Assembly: GCF_900172265.1 (NCBI RefSeq)
Contig: NZ_FWFK01000001.1
Coordinates: 310,001-374,000 of the forward strand
Direction: 5' to 3'
Source of the DNA: Roseivivax jejudonensis
Lineage (GTDB): Bacteria > Pseudomonadota > Alphaproteobacteria > Rhodobacterales > Rhodobacteraceae
DNA length: 64,000 nucleotides
A program made the position numbers and the translations under genes. The notes beneath the pieces were generated by a model that was not told where the DNA came from, did no database searches, and saw nothing but the letters and a program-made list of their open reading frames with translations. Positions 37,463 through 45,807 of this stretch are shown here, piece after piece (positions within the stretch are counted from its first letter, which is position 1; each line of letters begins with the position of its first letter).

Positions 37463-40062
37463 CCGACTTCGCCGGCTCCCTGCCCGAGCGTCCGCGCGCC
37501 GGCGAGATCGAGGACGCGATGCCGCAGGGCATCTATCCGCCGACCGAGGAGATGCTGAACGAACCCGTCGATCCAGAGTTGCGCGAGGCGCAGGCGGCGC
37601 GGCTGCGCGCGGTCTGGGCGGAACCGCCGGGCTGGCGCTACTGGTCGGCCGTCAACAACTCCGAGGTCGGCGCGTGGTACTCGCTGACCGCCTTCGCCTT
37701 CATGCTGGCCGCAGGGGTGCTGGCGCTGCTGATGCGCGTGCAGTTGTCGGTGCCCGAGAACGACTTTCTTTCGGCCGACCGGTTCAACCAGTTCTTCACC
37801 ATGCACGGCTCGGCGATGATGTTTCTCTTCGCCGTCCCGATGTTCGAGGCGATCTCGATACTGCTGCTGCCGGCGTTCCTCGGTGCGCGGGACATGCCGT
37901 TCCCTCGGCTGAGTGCCTACGGCTACTGGTCGTTCCTGATCGGCGGCATCTTCGTCCTCAGTTCCATCCTCTTCGGCGTCGCGCCCAATTCGGGCTGGTT
38001 CATGTATCCGCCGCTGGCCACAGAGGCCGAGGGACCCGGCAGCGACATCTGGCTTCTCGGCCTGTCCTTCATCGAGGTCGCGTCGATCGCGGCGGCGGTC
38101 GAGCTGATCGTCGGCGTCATCAAGTGCCGGCCACCGGGGATGCGCATCAACCTGATGCCGCTCTACGCGTGGTATGTGCTCGTCGTCGGCGGCATGATCC
38201 TGTTCGCGTTCCCGCCGCTCATCGCCGGCGATTTCCTGTTCGAGATGCAGCGCTCCTTCGACTGGCCGTTCTTCGACCCGGAGCGCGGCGGCGACCCGAT
38301 GCTATGGCAGCACCTGTTCTGGATTTTCGGTCATCCGGAGGTCTACATCATCTTCCTGCCGTCAATCGCCATCGCCGCCATGGTCATCCCGACTGCGGCG
38401 CGCCGTCCGATCGTCGGCTATTCCTGGATCGTGCTGTCGGCCGTGGGAACCGGATTCCTGTCCTTCGGGCTCTGGGTCCATCACATGTTCACCACGGGCC
38501 TGCCGTCGATGTCCCTGGGCTTCTTCTCGGCGGCGTCGGAGGCGGTAGTGATCCCGACGGGCGTGCAGCTCTTCGCCTTCGTCGCGACGCTGCTGGTGGG
38601 CCGCGTGCGGATGATCCAGCCGATGCTCTGGATCGCCGGCGCGGTCGCGATCTTCACCGCCGGCGGACTGACGGGCATCATGGTGGCGCTGGCGCCCTTC
38701 GACTGGCAGGTGCACGACACCTACTTCATCGTGGCGCACCTGCACTACACGCTCTTCGGCGGGATGGTCTTTCCGATCATCGGCGGGGTCTACTACTTCT
38801 ATCCGTTCTTCGCGAAGAAGAAGATGTCGGACCGGCTGGGCAAGGTGTCGTTCTGGCTGACCTTCACGGGTTTCAACATCTGTTTCATGCCGATGCACCT
38901 GACCGGTCTGCAGGGCATGCCGCGGCGCGTGTTCACCTATCCCGGGGATATCGGGTGGGACTGGCTCAACATGATCTCGACGCTCGGCGCCTTCGTCACC
39001 GCCGCGGGCATCCTCGTCTTCGCGTGGGATCTGCTGCGTTCGAAGAAGGACCAGCCCTTCACCGAGCGCAACCCCTGGGGCGGCGGCACGCTCGAATGGG
39101 CGCACGACGTACCGGATCTGGGTTGGGGCGCACGTTCGGTGCCCTACATCACGTCGCGATACCCGCTCTGGGATCAGCCGAAACTGCTGGAGCGCATGGA
39201 TGCCGGACGGTTCTACATTCCCGACGCGCCCGAGGGTCTGCGCGAAACGGTCGTGACCTCGGCGGTGGACGCGGTGCCGCAGCACGTCGCGCGGATCACC
39301 GGCCCGGCATGGTGCACGCTCTGGGCGGCCGCGTTCACCGGCGGAGCTTTCATCTTTCCGACCTTCCACATGTACCCGCCCGCAATCCTCTGCGGCGTGC
39401 TCGCCATCGCGACCGTGATCTGGTGGCTCTGGACCTCGACCGCCCAGGTGCCGGAGGCCCCGATGAAGGACGCCGGGCTCGGCCTGCGGCTGCCGACCTA
39501 CGTCTCCGGACCGCGCGCGCCCGGCTGGTGGGGCGTCTTCATCACCATGCTGGGTGACGCGACGGCCTATGCGAGCCTGATCTTCGGCGTGTTCTTCTAC
39601 TGGACCGCGCGGCCCGACTTCCCGCCCGACAACGCCACCCACGCCGATCCGGCCTTCGCGGCGCTGGCCGCGGCACTGCTCGGCGGAAGCTGGGCGATGA
39701 CCCGTATCGCACGCGGCGTGAACCGCCAGGGCGACCGGCGCACGGCGCGCGTCCTCCTCGGCCTCGCGCCGGTAGCGGCGCTTGCCGGCGGCGCAGCGCT
39801 CGTCTTGGCGGTCTGGTGGCCCGGGCTCTCGCCCGCCACGCATGTCTACCCGGCGACGATGTGGGCCATCGTCGTCTGGACCTGTGCGCACATCGGCGTG
39901 GGCGCGATCATGCAGCTCTACTGTCTCGCTGGGTCGATCTTCGGCAAGCTGACGCCGCGCTACGACGCGGATCTCTGGAACACGACGCTGTTCTGGCACT
40001 TTCTGGGCGTGACCTGCCTGATCTCGGCCGCGGTGATCGGTCTTCTGCCGAGGGTTCTGTGA
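37459..40062 (+). CDS. Cytochrome c oxidase subunit I/III fusion
   Basis: The protein has 867 residues. Residues 60-580 form the 12-helix subunit I, with heme a/a3 and CuB ligands His116, His292, Tyr296 (GHPEVY), His341/342, His427 and His429 (VAHLHY). The C-terminal part (about 620-867) is a subunit III-like helical bundle. D-channel entry Asp145 (GARDMPFPR) and Glu294 are kept. The position aligned with the K-channel Lys in mitochondrial-type enzymes (PTGVK) is Gln370 (PTGVQLF), and the Asn seven residues after Asp145 is Ser152. A GTG start overlaps coxB. Confidence 0.92.
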   Translation: MTDFAGSLPERPRAGEIEDAMPQGIYPPTEEMLNEPVDPELREAQAARLRAVWAEPPGWRYWSAVNNSEVGAWYSLTAFAFMLAAGVLALLMRVQLSVPENDFLSADRFNQFFTMHGSAMMFLFAVPMFEAISILLLPAFLGARDMPFPRLSAYGYWSFLIGGIFVLSSILFGVAPNSGWFMYPPLATEAEGPGSDIWLLGLSFIEVASIAAAVELIVGVIKCRPPGMRINLMPLYAWYVLVVGGMILFAFPPLIAGDFLFEMQRSFDWPFFDPERGGDPMLWQHLFWIFGHPEVYIIFLPSIAIAAMVIPTAARRPIVGYSWIVLSAVGTGFLSFGLWVHHMFTTGLPSMSLGFFSAASEAVVIPTGVQLFAFVATLLVGRVRMIQPMLWIAGAVAIFTAGGLTGIMVALAPFDWQVHDTYFIVAHLHYTLFGGMVFPIIGGVYYFYPFFAKKKMSDRLGKVSFWLTFTGFNICFMPMHLTGLQGMPRRVFTYPGDIGWDWLNMISTLGAFVTAAGILVFAWDLLRSKKDQPFTERNPWGGGTLEWAHDVPDLGWGARSVPYITSRYPLWDQPKLLERMDAGRFYIPDAPEGLRETVVTSAVDAVPQHVARITGPAWCTLWAAAFTGGAFIFPTFHMYPPAILCGVLAIATVIWWLWTSTAQVPEAPMKDAGLGLRLPTYVSGPRAPGWWGVFITMLGDATAYASLIFGVFFYWTARPDFPPDNATHADPAFAALAAALLGGSWAMTRIARGVNRQGDRRTARVLLGLAPVAALAGGAALVLAVWWPGLSPATHVYPATMWAIVVWTCAHIGVGAIMQLYCLAGSIFGKLTPRYDADLWNTTLFWHFLGVTCLISAAVIGLLPRVL

Positions 40063-40424
40063 TGCTGGGCCGCCGCGAGGAGAGCCTGTGGCACATGATC
40101 GCGGCGCCCACCGTATGGGCGCTGCACTTCTGTCTCTGCTACGGCTGGACGGCGTCCGTCTGTGCCCGGACCGACGACGTGACCGCGGCGCGGGTCGGCA
40201 TCGCGCTTGTCTCGGCCGCCGCGCTCGTGGCCATCGCCGTGATCGGCTGGCGCGCATGGCGACAATGGGATTACCTCGACGACTTCGATTACGAGCACGA
40301 TCGCCCGACGGTGGAGGATCGGCGCGAATTCCTCGGACATGCGGGGTGGCTGCTGGCGCTGGTCTCCGGGATCGGAACCCTCTTCGTGGCGAGCCCCGCG
40401 CTCTTCATCGAGAGCTGCCTGTGA
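40062..40424 (+). CDS. Membrane protein of the oxidase cluster, 120 aa
   Basis: Three membrane helices (about 12-30, 40-58 and 86-106) flank a polar loop rich in Asp and Arg. It starts at the stop codon of the subunit I/III gene (GTG 40059 is an alternative start) and overlaps ctaG by GTGA. No family is firmly recognised. Small membrane proteins of this type often accompany caa3 operons, so an accessory or assembly role is inferred. Confidence 0.7.
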   Translation: MLGRREESLWHMIAAPTVWALHFCLCYGWTASVCARTDDVTAARVGIALVSAAALVAIAVIGWRAWRQWDYLDDFDYEHDRPTVEDRREFLGHAGWLLALVSGIGTLFVASPALFIESCL

Positions 40425-40993
40425 CGGTGCGCGCACCCTTCGCCCTGCCGGCACTCGCCGCGCTCGCCGTCGCATGGGGCCCGGACTGGGCCGCCTGGCT
40501 CGGGCCGTTCCCGGCGCACATGCTGCGGCACATGACGCTTGTCGCGGTTGCCGCGCCGCTGATCGTGTTCGCGGTGCCGGCGCTGACACGGCTGGCCCCG
40601 CCGGTCGCGGTCGCGGCCGCACTCGAATTCGTCGTGGTCTGGGCGTTTCACCTGCCACAGGTGCACGCCGCCGCGCAGGGCGCACTGCCCTGGTTCGCGG
40701 TCGAACAGGCGCTGTTCCTCGCGGCCGGTCTGTGCGTTTGGGCCAGCGCGCTGCCGCCCGCCCCGCCGCTTGCCGGAGCCGGGGGGCTCCTTCTCACCTC
40801 GATGCACATGACGCTCCTGGGTGCGCTTCTGGTCCTGGCGCCGGGCGATCTCTACGCGGCGCTGTGCGGCCGCGCGCCCGACCTGTCGGGGCAGCAGCTG
40901 GGCGGCGTCCTGATGCTGGCCATCGGCACGCCGGTCTACCTGTTCGGCGGGCTCGCGCTGACCGCCCGCGTTCTTCGCGAGAGCCCGGCATGA
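40421..40993 (+). CDS. ctaG: Cytochrome c oxidase assembly factor, caa3 CtaG type
   Basis: The protein has 190 residues, with about six membrane helices. HMLRHMTLVAVAAPLIVF and the later LLLTSMHMTLLGALLVLAP, then GQQLGGVLM, follow the caa3_CtaG family pattern, including its conserved histidines. It is shorter than many members. It is thought to help insert copper into caa3 oxidases. GTG start overlapping the gene before; overlaps the triheme cytochrome gene by ATGA. Confidence 0.82.
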   Translation: MTVRAPFALPALAALAVAWGPDWAAWLGPFPAHMLRHMTLVAVAAPLIVFAVPALTRLAPPVAVAAALEFVVVWAFHLPQVHAAAQGALPWFAVEQALFLAAGLCVWASALPPAPPLAGAGGLLLTSMHMTLLGALLVLAPGDLYAALCGRAPDLSGQQLGGVLMLAIGTPVYLFGGLALTARVLRESPA

Positions 40994-42072
40994 ACTGGCG
41001 CGATCGCCTCCTGGCCGATCTCCACTGGCCCAGCGTCGGCCGCACGCTGGCGGCCCTTGCCGTCGCAGGCGCCGTGGCCGGCGGGTCCGTCGTGCTCTTC
41101 GGGCTCTACAACGTGTCCGCAAAGACCGGCCACTGGCCCGGGGTGAGCGCGGTGCTGCACACCACCTTCCGCAATTCCGTGGCGCTGCGCGCTCATGCGA
41201 TGCCGCCGGCCGACCTGCGCTCGGAGGCGATGGTGAAGCTCGGCGCGGGACATTTCGACAGTGCCTGCGCCGGCTGCCACGCCGCACCGGGCGCGGACCG
41301 TTCCGCCACGGTGCGCGCGATGGTGCCCGAGCCTCCCTATATCACCGAGGCCGTGACGCATTGGGAGGCATCCGAATTCCACTGGATCGTCCACCAGGGC
41401 ATCAAGATGAGCGGAATGCCCGGATGGCCCGCAACGCGCGACGACGACGTGTGGCCGGTCGTTGCCTTCCTCCTCGCCGTGCCCGACATGACCGACGCGG
41501 ATTATGCCGCGCTGACCGAGGCCCCCGACGGCCAGTATTGCGCGATGTGCCACGGAACCGACGGGGTCTCGGACAATCCGCATATCCCCCGTCTCGACAT
41601 CCTGTCGGAGCGCTACATCGCAGAGACGCTCGGGGCCTACCGGGACGGACGCCGCGACAGCGGCATCATGGCCGAGGCGATGTCGCAGGTGCCGGAGAAC
41701 GAGATCGCCGAGCTGGCCGCGCATTTCGCCGACGGCACGCCCGGCGGCTCTGCCAGGACCTTTGGCGATCTCGAGGGCTTGGGGCGCGCGCTCGCCGTCG
41801 AGGGCGGGACCGACGAGGTGCCGGCCTGCGCGGCCTGTCACGGCCCGTGGCCGGAGCCGCTCAATCCCGCGTTCCCGTCGCTCGCCGGGCAATACGCCCC
41901 CTACCTCGCCCAGCAACTGCGGCTCTGGCGCGACGGCGAGGATCGCGGCGGCGGACGAGCATCTCAGCTGATGCACCATGCGGCACGCGACTTGACCGAC
42001 GATGACATCGCCGCGCTGGCGGCCTATTACGCAGCACTGGCCCCAGCGAAGTTGAACGACGTGACTGAGTAA
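40990..42072 (+). CDS. Membrane-anchored triheme cytochrome c
   Basis: The protein has 360 residues. One N-terminal membrane helix (about 18-40) acts as an uncleaved anchor, and three c-type heme sites follow: CAGCH (93-97), CAMCH (184-188) and CAACH (280-284), each with later Met or His candidates for the sixth ligand. The domain layout resembles the cytochrome c subunits of alcohol and aldehyde dehydrogenases. Being last in the caa3 operon, it is the likely electron donor to the CuA/cytochrome c domain of subunit II. Confidence 0.88.
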   Translation: MNWRDRLLADLHWPSVGRTLAALAVAGAVAGGSVVLFGLYNVSAKTGHWPGVSAVLHTTFRNSVALRAHAMPPADLRSEAMVKLGAGHFDSACAGCHAAPGADRSATVRAMVPEPPYITEAVTHWEASEFHWIVHQGIKMSGMPGWPATRDDDVWPVVAFLLAVPDMTDADYAALTEAPDGQYCAMCHGTDGVSDNPHIPRLDILSERYIAETLGAYRDGRRDSGIMAEAMSQVPENEIAELAAHFADGTPGGSARTFGDLEGLGRALAVEGGTDEVPACAACHGPWPEPLNPAFPSLAGQYAPYLAQQLRLWRDGEDRGGGRASQLMHHAARDLTDDDIAALAAYYAALAPAKLNDVTE

Positions 42073-42361
42073 GCGGAGCCGGGGCAGGCGCACGGCAACC
42101 GCTCGCGTCGTTCCGTATGTGACGGAACCGTCCGCCTCGGCGTTTTACCGGCCGGGGAGCAGGTGCCGACCGCCCCGGAAGGACAAGCGCGAGATCCGGC
42201 GCACAGCTCGCTCCGCCACGGCCGGGGTGGGCGAAGTCTTGACCCCACCCACGCGCCGGGTCTAGCGGTGGCCGGCGGGATGGCGTCTCGCACCCCGTCC
42301 GAAACCGTCCTGAACGCCCGGACATGGCCGCGCATCCGGCGCGGCTGCAGGAGGCATGTTC
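42073..42361. other. Intergenic region after the oxidase operon
   Basis: These 289 bases have no gene. A 7-bp hairpin (42110-42116 with 42122-42128, GTTCCGT/ACGGAAC) without a strong T run may weakly end the oxidase transcript. Confidence 0.4.
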
Positions 42362-43306
42362 ATGGCCCTGACCCGCTCCGCCGCGTCCGACGGCTCCGAC
42401 GACAAGCGCATCGGCATGATCGCGATGTGCATCGCGATGGCTTTCCTGCCGATGGGCGACGCGATCTCGAAATCGCTCACGACGGTCATCTCGTCGTTCG
42501 AGGTCACGCTGCTGCGCGCGGTGGCACAAGCGGCGTTCTTCGTGCCGGTGGCCCTGGTGCTGCGCCGTCGCTTCACCGGGCCGGTCCTCACGCTGGGGTC
42601 ATTCGGCTCGGCCGTCATGATCGTCACCGTCACGTATTCGCTCATCACCGCGTTCTCGGTGATGCCGATCGCCACAGCGATCGCGATCTTCTTTCTGGAA
42701 CCGCTGGTGCTGACCGTGCTCGCCGGCATTCTGCTGGGCGAAGTTCCGGGACCCCGACGCTTCGCGGCGGTCGGCGTCGGGCTCGTGGGCGCACTCATCG
42801 TCATCCGTCCGAACTTTGCGGAATTCGGGCCGGTCGTGCTGATGCCGCTTCTCGCCGCCTGCGCCTATGCGCTCAACATGATCATCATGCGCCGGTCGAG
42901 CGGCCGGCAGTCGCCGCTTAGCTTCCAGTTCGGCGCATCGCTGTTCGGCGCCGCGATCCTCGTGGCGCTCGAACTCGGCCGGACGGCGTTGGGACGCGGC
43001 TCCGTGCTCGAGGCCGCCGCGCCGGGCTGGGTTCTTCCGGCCGCCCTCGCGGCCGGGGCGCTCGCGATGGTGACGTTCCTATTGATCACCTTCGCGTTCG
43101 GCAAGGTCGAGGCGAGCATCCTCGCGCCATTCCAGTATCTGGAGATCGTGGGCGCGGTGCTGGTCGGTTTCCTCGTCTTCGGCGATCTGCCGGACGCAAT
43201 GACCGTGCTCGGCACGTCGATCATTCTCGGCTCGGGCATCTACGTCTTCCACCGCGAGCGCAAACGCGACCTGGAGCTTGCCGCTACTCACGGGACGGAC
43301 CGCTAG
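42362..43306 (+). CDS. EamA/DMT-family transporter
   Basis: The protein has 314 residues and ten membrane helices in two EamA halves. LLRAVAQAAFFVPV and FFLEPLVLTVLAGILLGE are in the first half, and FGKVEASILAPFQYLEIVGAVLVGFLVFGD in the second, as in drug/metabolite exporters. AGGAGG at 42349-42354 is ideally spaced for ATG 42362 rather than ATG 42356. The substrate cannot be told. It stands alone upstream of the GntR gene. Confidence 0.9.
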   Translation: MALTRSAASDGSDDKRIGMIAMCIAMAFLPMGDAISKSLTTVISSFEVTLLRAVAQAAFFVPVALVLRRRFTGPVLTLGSFGSAVMIVTVTYSLITAFSVMPIATAIAIFFLEPLVLTVLAGILLGEVPGPRRFAAVGVGLVGALIVIRPNFAEFGPVVLMPLLAACAYALNMIIMRRSSGRQSPLSFQFGASLFGAAILVALELGRTALGRGSVLEAAAPGWVLPAALAAGALAMVTFLLITFAFGKVEASILAPFQYLEIVGAVLVGFLVFGDLPDAMTVLGTSIILGSGIYVFHRERKRDLELAATHGTDR

Positions 43307-43459
43307 ACGCAGATCGCGCGGCGGCCGCCCGTCGGCAGACCTACTCCAACGCATGCTGTCGTGCCGGATCATTAAAAAGCGGAGACGTTCGCTCTGGCCG
43401 CGCCGGCATTGCGTGGCGCCCGTCAATGCACCGTCGTCGTCACTCGGCCCGGCTGACAA

Positions 43460-43471
43460 TTGTATACAGAA
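43460..43471 (+). promoter_or_regulatory. GntR/FCD operator, distal copy
   Basis: TTGTATACAGAA contains the TGTATAC core usual for GntR/FCD regulators. It is the exact reverse complement of the site at 43520-43531, with centres 60 bases apart, so two bound dimers would face the same side of the helix. Confidence 0.7.
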
Positions 43472-43519
43472 TTATCGACAGGACGTGAAAAAAGCGCCCA
43501 GATTCGCCGCTTGATCCTT

Positions 43520-43531
43520 TTCTGTATACAA
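43520..43531 (+). promoter_or_regulatory. GntR/FCD operator, proximal copy
   Basis: TTCTGTATACAA lies 38 bases before the GTG start of the gntR-type gene, the inverted copy of the site at 43460. It probably mediates autoregulation and control of the operon downstream. Confidence 0.7.
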
Positions 43532-43569
43532 CTAAGCTCCTCTCAGAACGTTGGGGAGAGCGTCGCGCG

Positions 43570-44298
43570 GTGACGAAGCAGGGTCGAAAGGCACAATTCG
43601 CGAACGCGCTGATCGAGCTTCGGTCGCTGATCATCGGCGGCTCCCTGCCCGCTGGCGCGCGCCTGACAGAAACCGCCGCGGCCGAGCGGCTCGGCCTGTC
43701 GCGCACCCCGGTGCGGCAGGCGATGGACCGCCTCGTCGACGAGGGACTGCTCGACCGGATCGATACCGGTGGGTGCCGTGTCGCCAGCTTCACGATGACC
43801 GACCTCGTGGACGCGATCGAGCTCCGCGGCGTGCTCGAAGGGACGGCAGCGCGCCTCGCGGCGGAGCGGGGCGTCGTGCCCGAGATCGCGGAGCGCATGG
43901 ACCACGTGCTCGACGCGCTGGACCGCGCGGTGGATCCGTCACGCTTCGACTTCGATGCCTATGTCCGGCTGAACGCCGAATTCCACGATTTGCTCGCCCG
44001 GCTCGCCGGATCGGACATCGTCGCCCGCGAGGTGGAGCGCGCCGCCCGTCTGCCCGCGGCGTCGCCCGTCGCGTTCCTGCAGGGGCAGGAATTGATTCCC
44101 GATTTCCGCGTGAGCCTCGGACGCGCGCAGCATCAGCACCGCCGCATCGTGGAGGCGATCCTCGCCCGCGAAGGCGCGCGCGCCGAGGCGCTGGCCCGCG
44201 AGCATGCCCGCCTTGCCCGTGCCAACCTCGAATACGTGATGCACGAGCGTCCGGGCCTGGCCGAACGTGTGCCGGGCCTCGCGCTCGTGGCCGAATGA
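43570..44298 (+). CDS. GntR-family (FCD) transcriptional regulator
   Basis: The protein has 242 residues. Winged helix at about 8-72 (SLPAGARLTETAAAERLGLSRTPVRQAMDRL), then an FCD ligand-binding domain with helical metal-site residues (Asp/His in LNAEFHDLL and QHQHRRIVEAI). GTG start with GGGGAGAG 9 bases upstream. Two inverted TGTATAC operators lie just before it. First gene of the O-demethylase/TRAP operon; the likely ligand is the aromatic or carboxylic acid imported by it. Confidence 0.9.
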   Translation: MTKQGRKAQFANALIELRSLIIGGSLPAGARLTETAAAERLGLSRTPVRQAMDRLVDEGLLDRIDTGGCRVASFTMTDLVDAIELRGVLEGTAARLAAERGVVPEIAERMDHVLDALDRAVDPSRFDFDAYVRLNAEFHDLLARLAGSDIVAREVERAARLPAASPVAFLQGQELIPDFRVSLGRAQHQHRRIVEAILAREGARAEALAREHARLARANLEYVMHERPGLAERVPGLALVAE

Positions 44299-44328
44299 TT
44301 TTCTGAGACCAGGGAGGAGACCTACGAC

Positions 44329-45732
44329 ATGCCAAGCCTCAGCGACGTGATGAAGAACCACCCCAACCCGGTGGAGATGCTGCGCAACAGCCGCATGGGC
44401 ATCTACGTCTATCCCGTGGTGGCGCCCGAATTCACCAACTGGCGCGACGAGCAGCGCGCGTGGCGCGAAAGCGCCGTGCTCTATGACCAGTCGCACCACA
44501 TGGACGAGCTGATCGTCGAGGGACCGGATGCCGAGGCGTTCCTGTCGCATGTCGGGATCAACGGCTTTGCCAATTTCGACACGAACCGCGCCAAACATTT
44601 CGTGCCGGTCACGCCGAACGGGCATGTCGTCGGCGACATGATCATCTTCCGCGAACGCGACGACAAGTTCATCCTCGTCGGCCGCGCCCCGACCGCCAAC
44701 TGGACGAAGTTCCGGGCCGCGATCGGCAAGTGGAAGGTGCGCCTGCACCATGATCCGCGGTCTCCTTCCCGGCCCGACGGAGAGCGCGTGCTGCGCACGC
44801 ATTACCGCTACCAGATCCAGGGGCCCGACGCGCCGAAGATCTTCGAGAAGATCAACGGCGGGCCGGTGCCGGAGGTGAAGTTCTTCCACGTGGACGAGAT
44901 CAATGTCGGCTCCCGCCGCGTTCAGGCCCTGCGCCACGGCATGGCCGGCGCGCCGGGCCTCGAGATCTGGGGCCCCTACGCCGACAAGCACTACATCGAG
45001 TCGACGATCCTGCAGGCCGCGCGCGACCTCGGCGTCGAACTGCACCAGGTCGGCAGCCGCGCCTACTCTACCAACACGCTGGAATCGGGCTGGATTCCGT
45101 CGCCGCTGCCGGGGATCTACACCGGGGACGGCATGCTGGCCGAGTACCGCGACTGGCTCGGCGCCGACAGCTACGAGGCCAACGGCACGATCGGCGGCAG
45201 CTTCGTCTCGAACGACATCGAGGACTACTACGTCAATCCGTTCGAGTTGGGCTACGGCTTCTACATCGGGTGGAAGAAAGACGACTTCGTCGGCAAGGCC
45301 GCGCTGGAAAAGATGAAGGACGCGCCCTCCAACCGCAAGAAGGTCACCTTCGAGTGGAACAAGGATGACGTTCTGAATGTGCTCGCGTCGAGTTTCGAGG
45401 ACGGCGTGCCCTACAAGTGGATCGACTTCCCGCAGCCGAACTATGCGTCCTCTTCGGCCGACATGATCATGCAGGGCGACAAGATGGTCGGCATGTCGAT
45501 GTTCAACGGCTACAGCTACAACGAGCGCTGCGTGCTGTCGCTCGGGGTCGTCGACCAGAGCGTCGAGGTGGGCGACGTGCTTACCCTGCGCTGGGGCGAG
45601 CCCGACGACACGCAGAAAACCTCGGCGGAGAAGCACAAGCAGGCCGACATCCGCGTGCGCGTGTCGCCCACACCCTACAGCCGCGAGGCGCGCGAGAACT
45701 ACGGCGGGGGCTGGCGCACGAAGGCCGCCTGA
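44329..45732 (+). CDS. LigM-like tetrahydrofolate-dependent O-demethylase (GcvT fold)
   Basis: The protein has 467 residues, of the aminomethyltransferase/GcvT fold. Its length and many segments match the vanillate/3-O-methylgallate demethylase LigM: EMLRNSRMGIYVYPVVAPEF, FVPVTPNGHVVGDMIIF, LRHGMAGAPGLEIWGPY, SNTLESGWIPSPLP-like (here STNTLESGWIPSPLPGIYTG) and GMSMFNGYSYNER. Such enzymes move a methyl group from an aryl methoxy group to tetrahydrofolate. A MetF-like reductase downstream would process the methyl-THF, and an extradiol dioxygenase would open the ring. DMSP demethylase DmdA is related but much shorter. Confidence 0.85.
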   Translation: MPSLSDVMKNHPNPVEMLRNSRMGIYVYPVVAPEFTNWRDEQRAWRESAVLYDQSHHMDELIVEGPDAEAFLSHVGINGFANFDTNRAKHFVPVTPNGHVVGDMIIFRERDDKFILVGRAPTANWTKFRAAIGKWKVRLHHDPRSPSRPDGERVLRTHYRYQIQGPDAPKIFEKINGGPVPEVKFFHVDEINVGSRRVQALRHGMAGAPGLEIWGPYADKHYIESTILQAARDLGVELHQVGSRAYSTNTLESGWIPSPLPGIYTGDGMLAEYRDWLGADSYEANGTIGGSFVSNDIEDYYVNPFELGYGFYIGWKKDDFVGKAALEKMKDAPSNRKKVTFEWNKDDVLNVLASSFEDGVPYKWIDFPQPNYASSSADMIMQGDKMVGMSMFNGYSYNERCVLSLGVVDQSVEVGDVLTLRWGEPDDTQKTSAEKHKQADIRVRVSPTPYSREARENYGGGWRTKAA

Positions 45733-45745
45733 CCCCGAGCATCAC

Positions 45746-45774
45746 GTCGGCCGCGGGGAGAGAGCGCGGCCGAC
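45746..45774 (+). other. Intercistronic hairpin between the demethylase gene and dctP
   Basis: A perfect 10-bp stem GTCGGCCGCG/CGCGGCCGAC (45746-45755, 45765-45774) with a 9-base loop. No T run. Likely sets relative message stability of the two genes. Confidence 0.6.
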
Positions 45775-45807
45775 AGCATCGACCACAGTCTCGAGGGAGG
45801 AGACAAG

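Noticed and set aside
44329-45732. DMSP demethylase (DmdA) as the identity of the GcvT-fold protein
   Set aside because: DmdA is about 370 residues. The length (467) and several long segments fit LigM-type O-demethylases much better.
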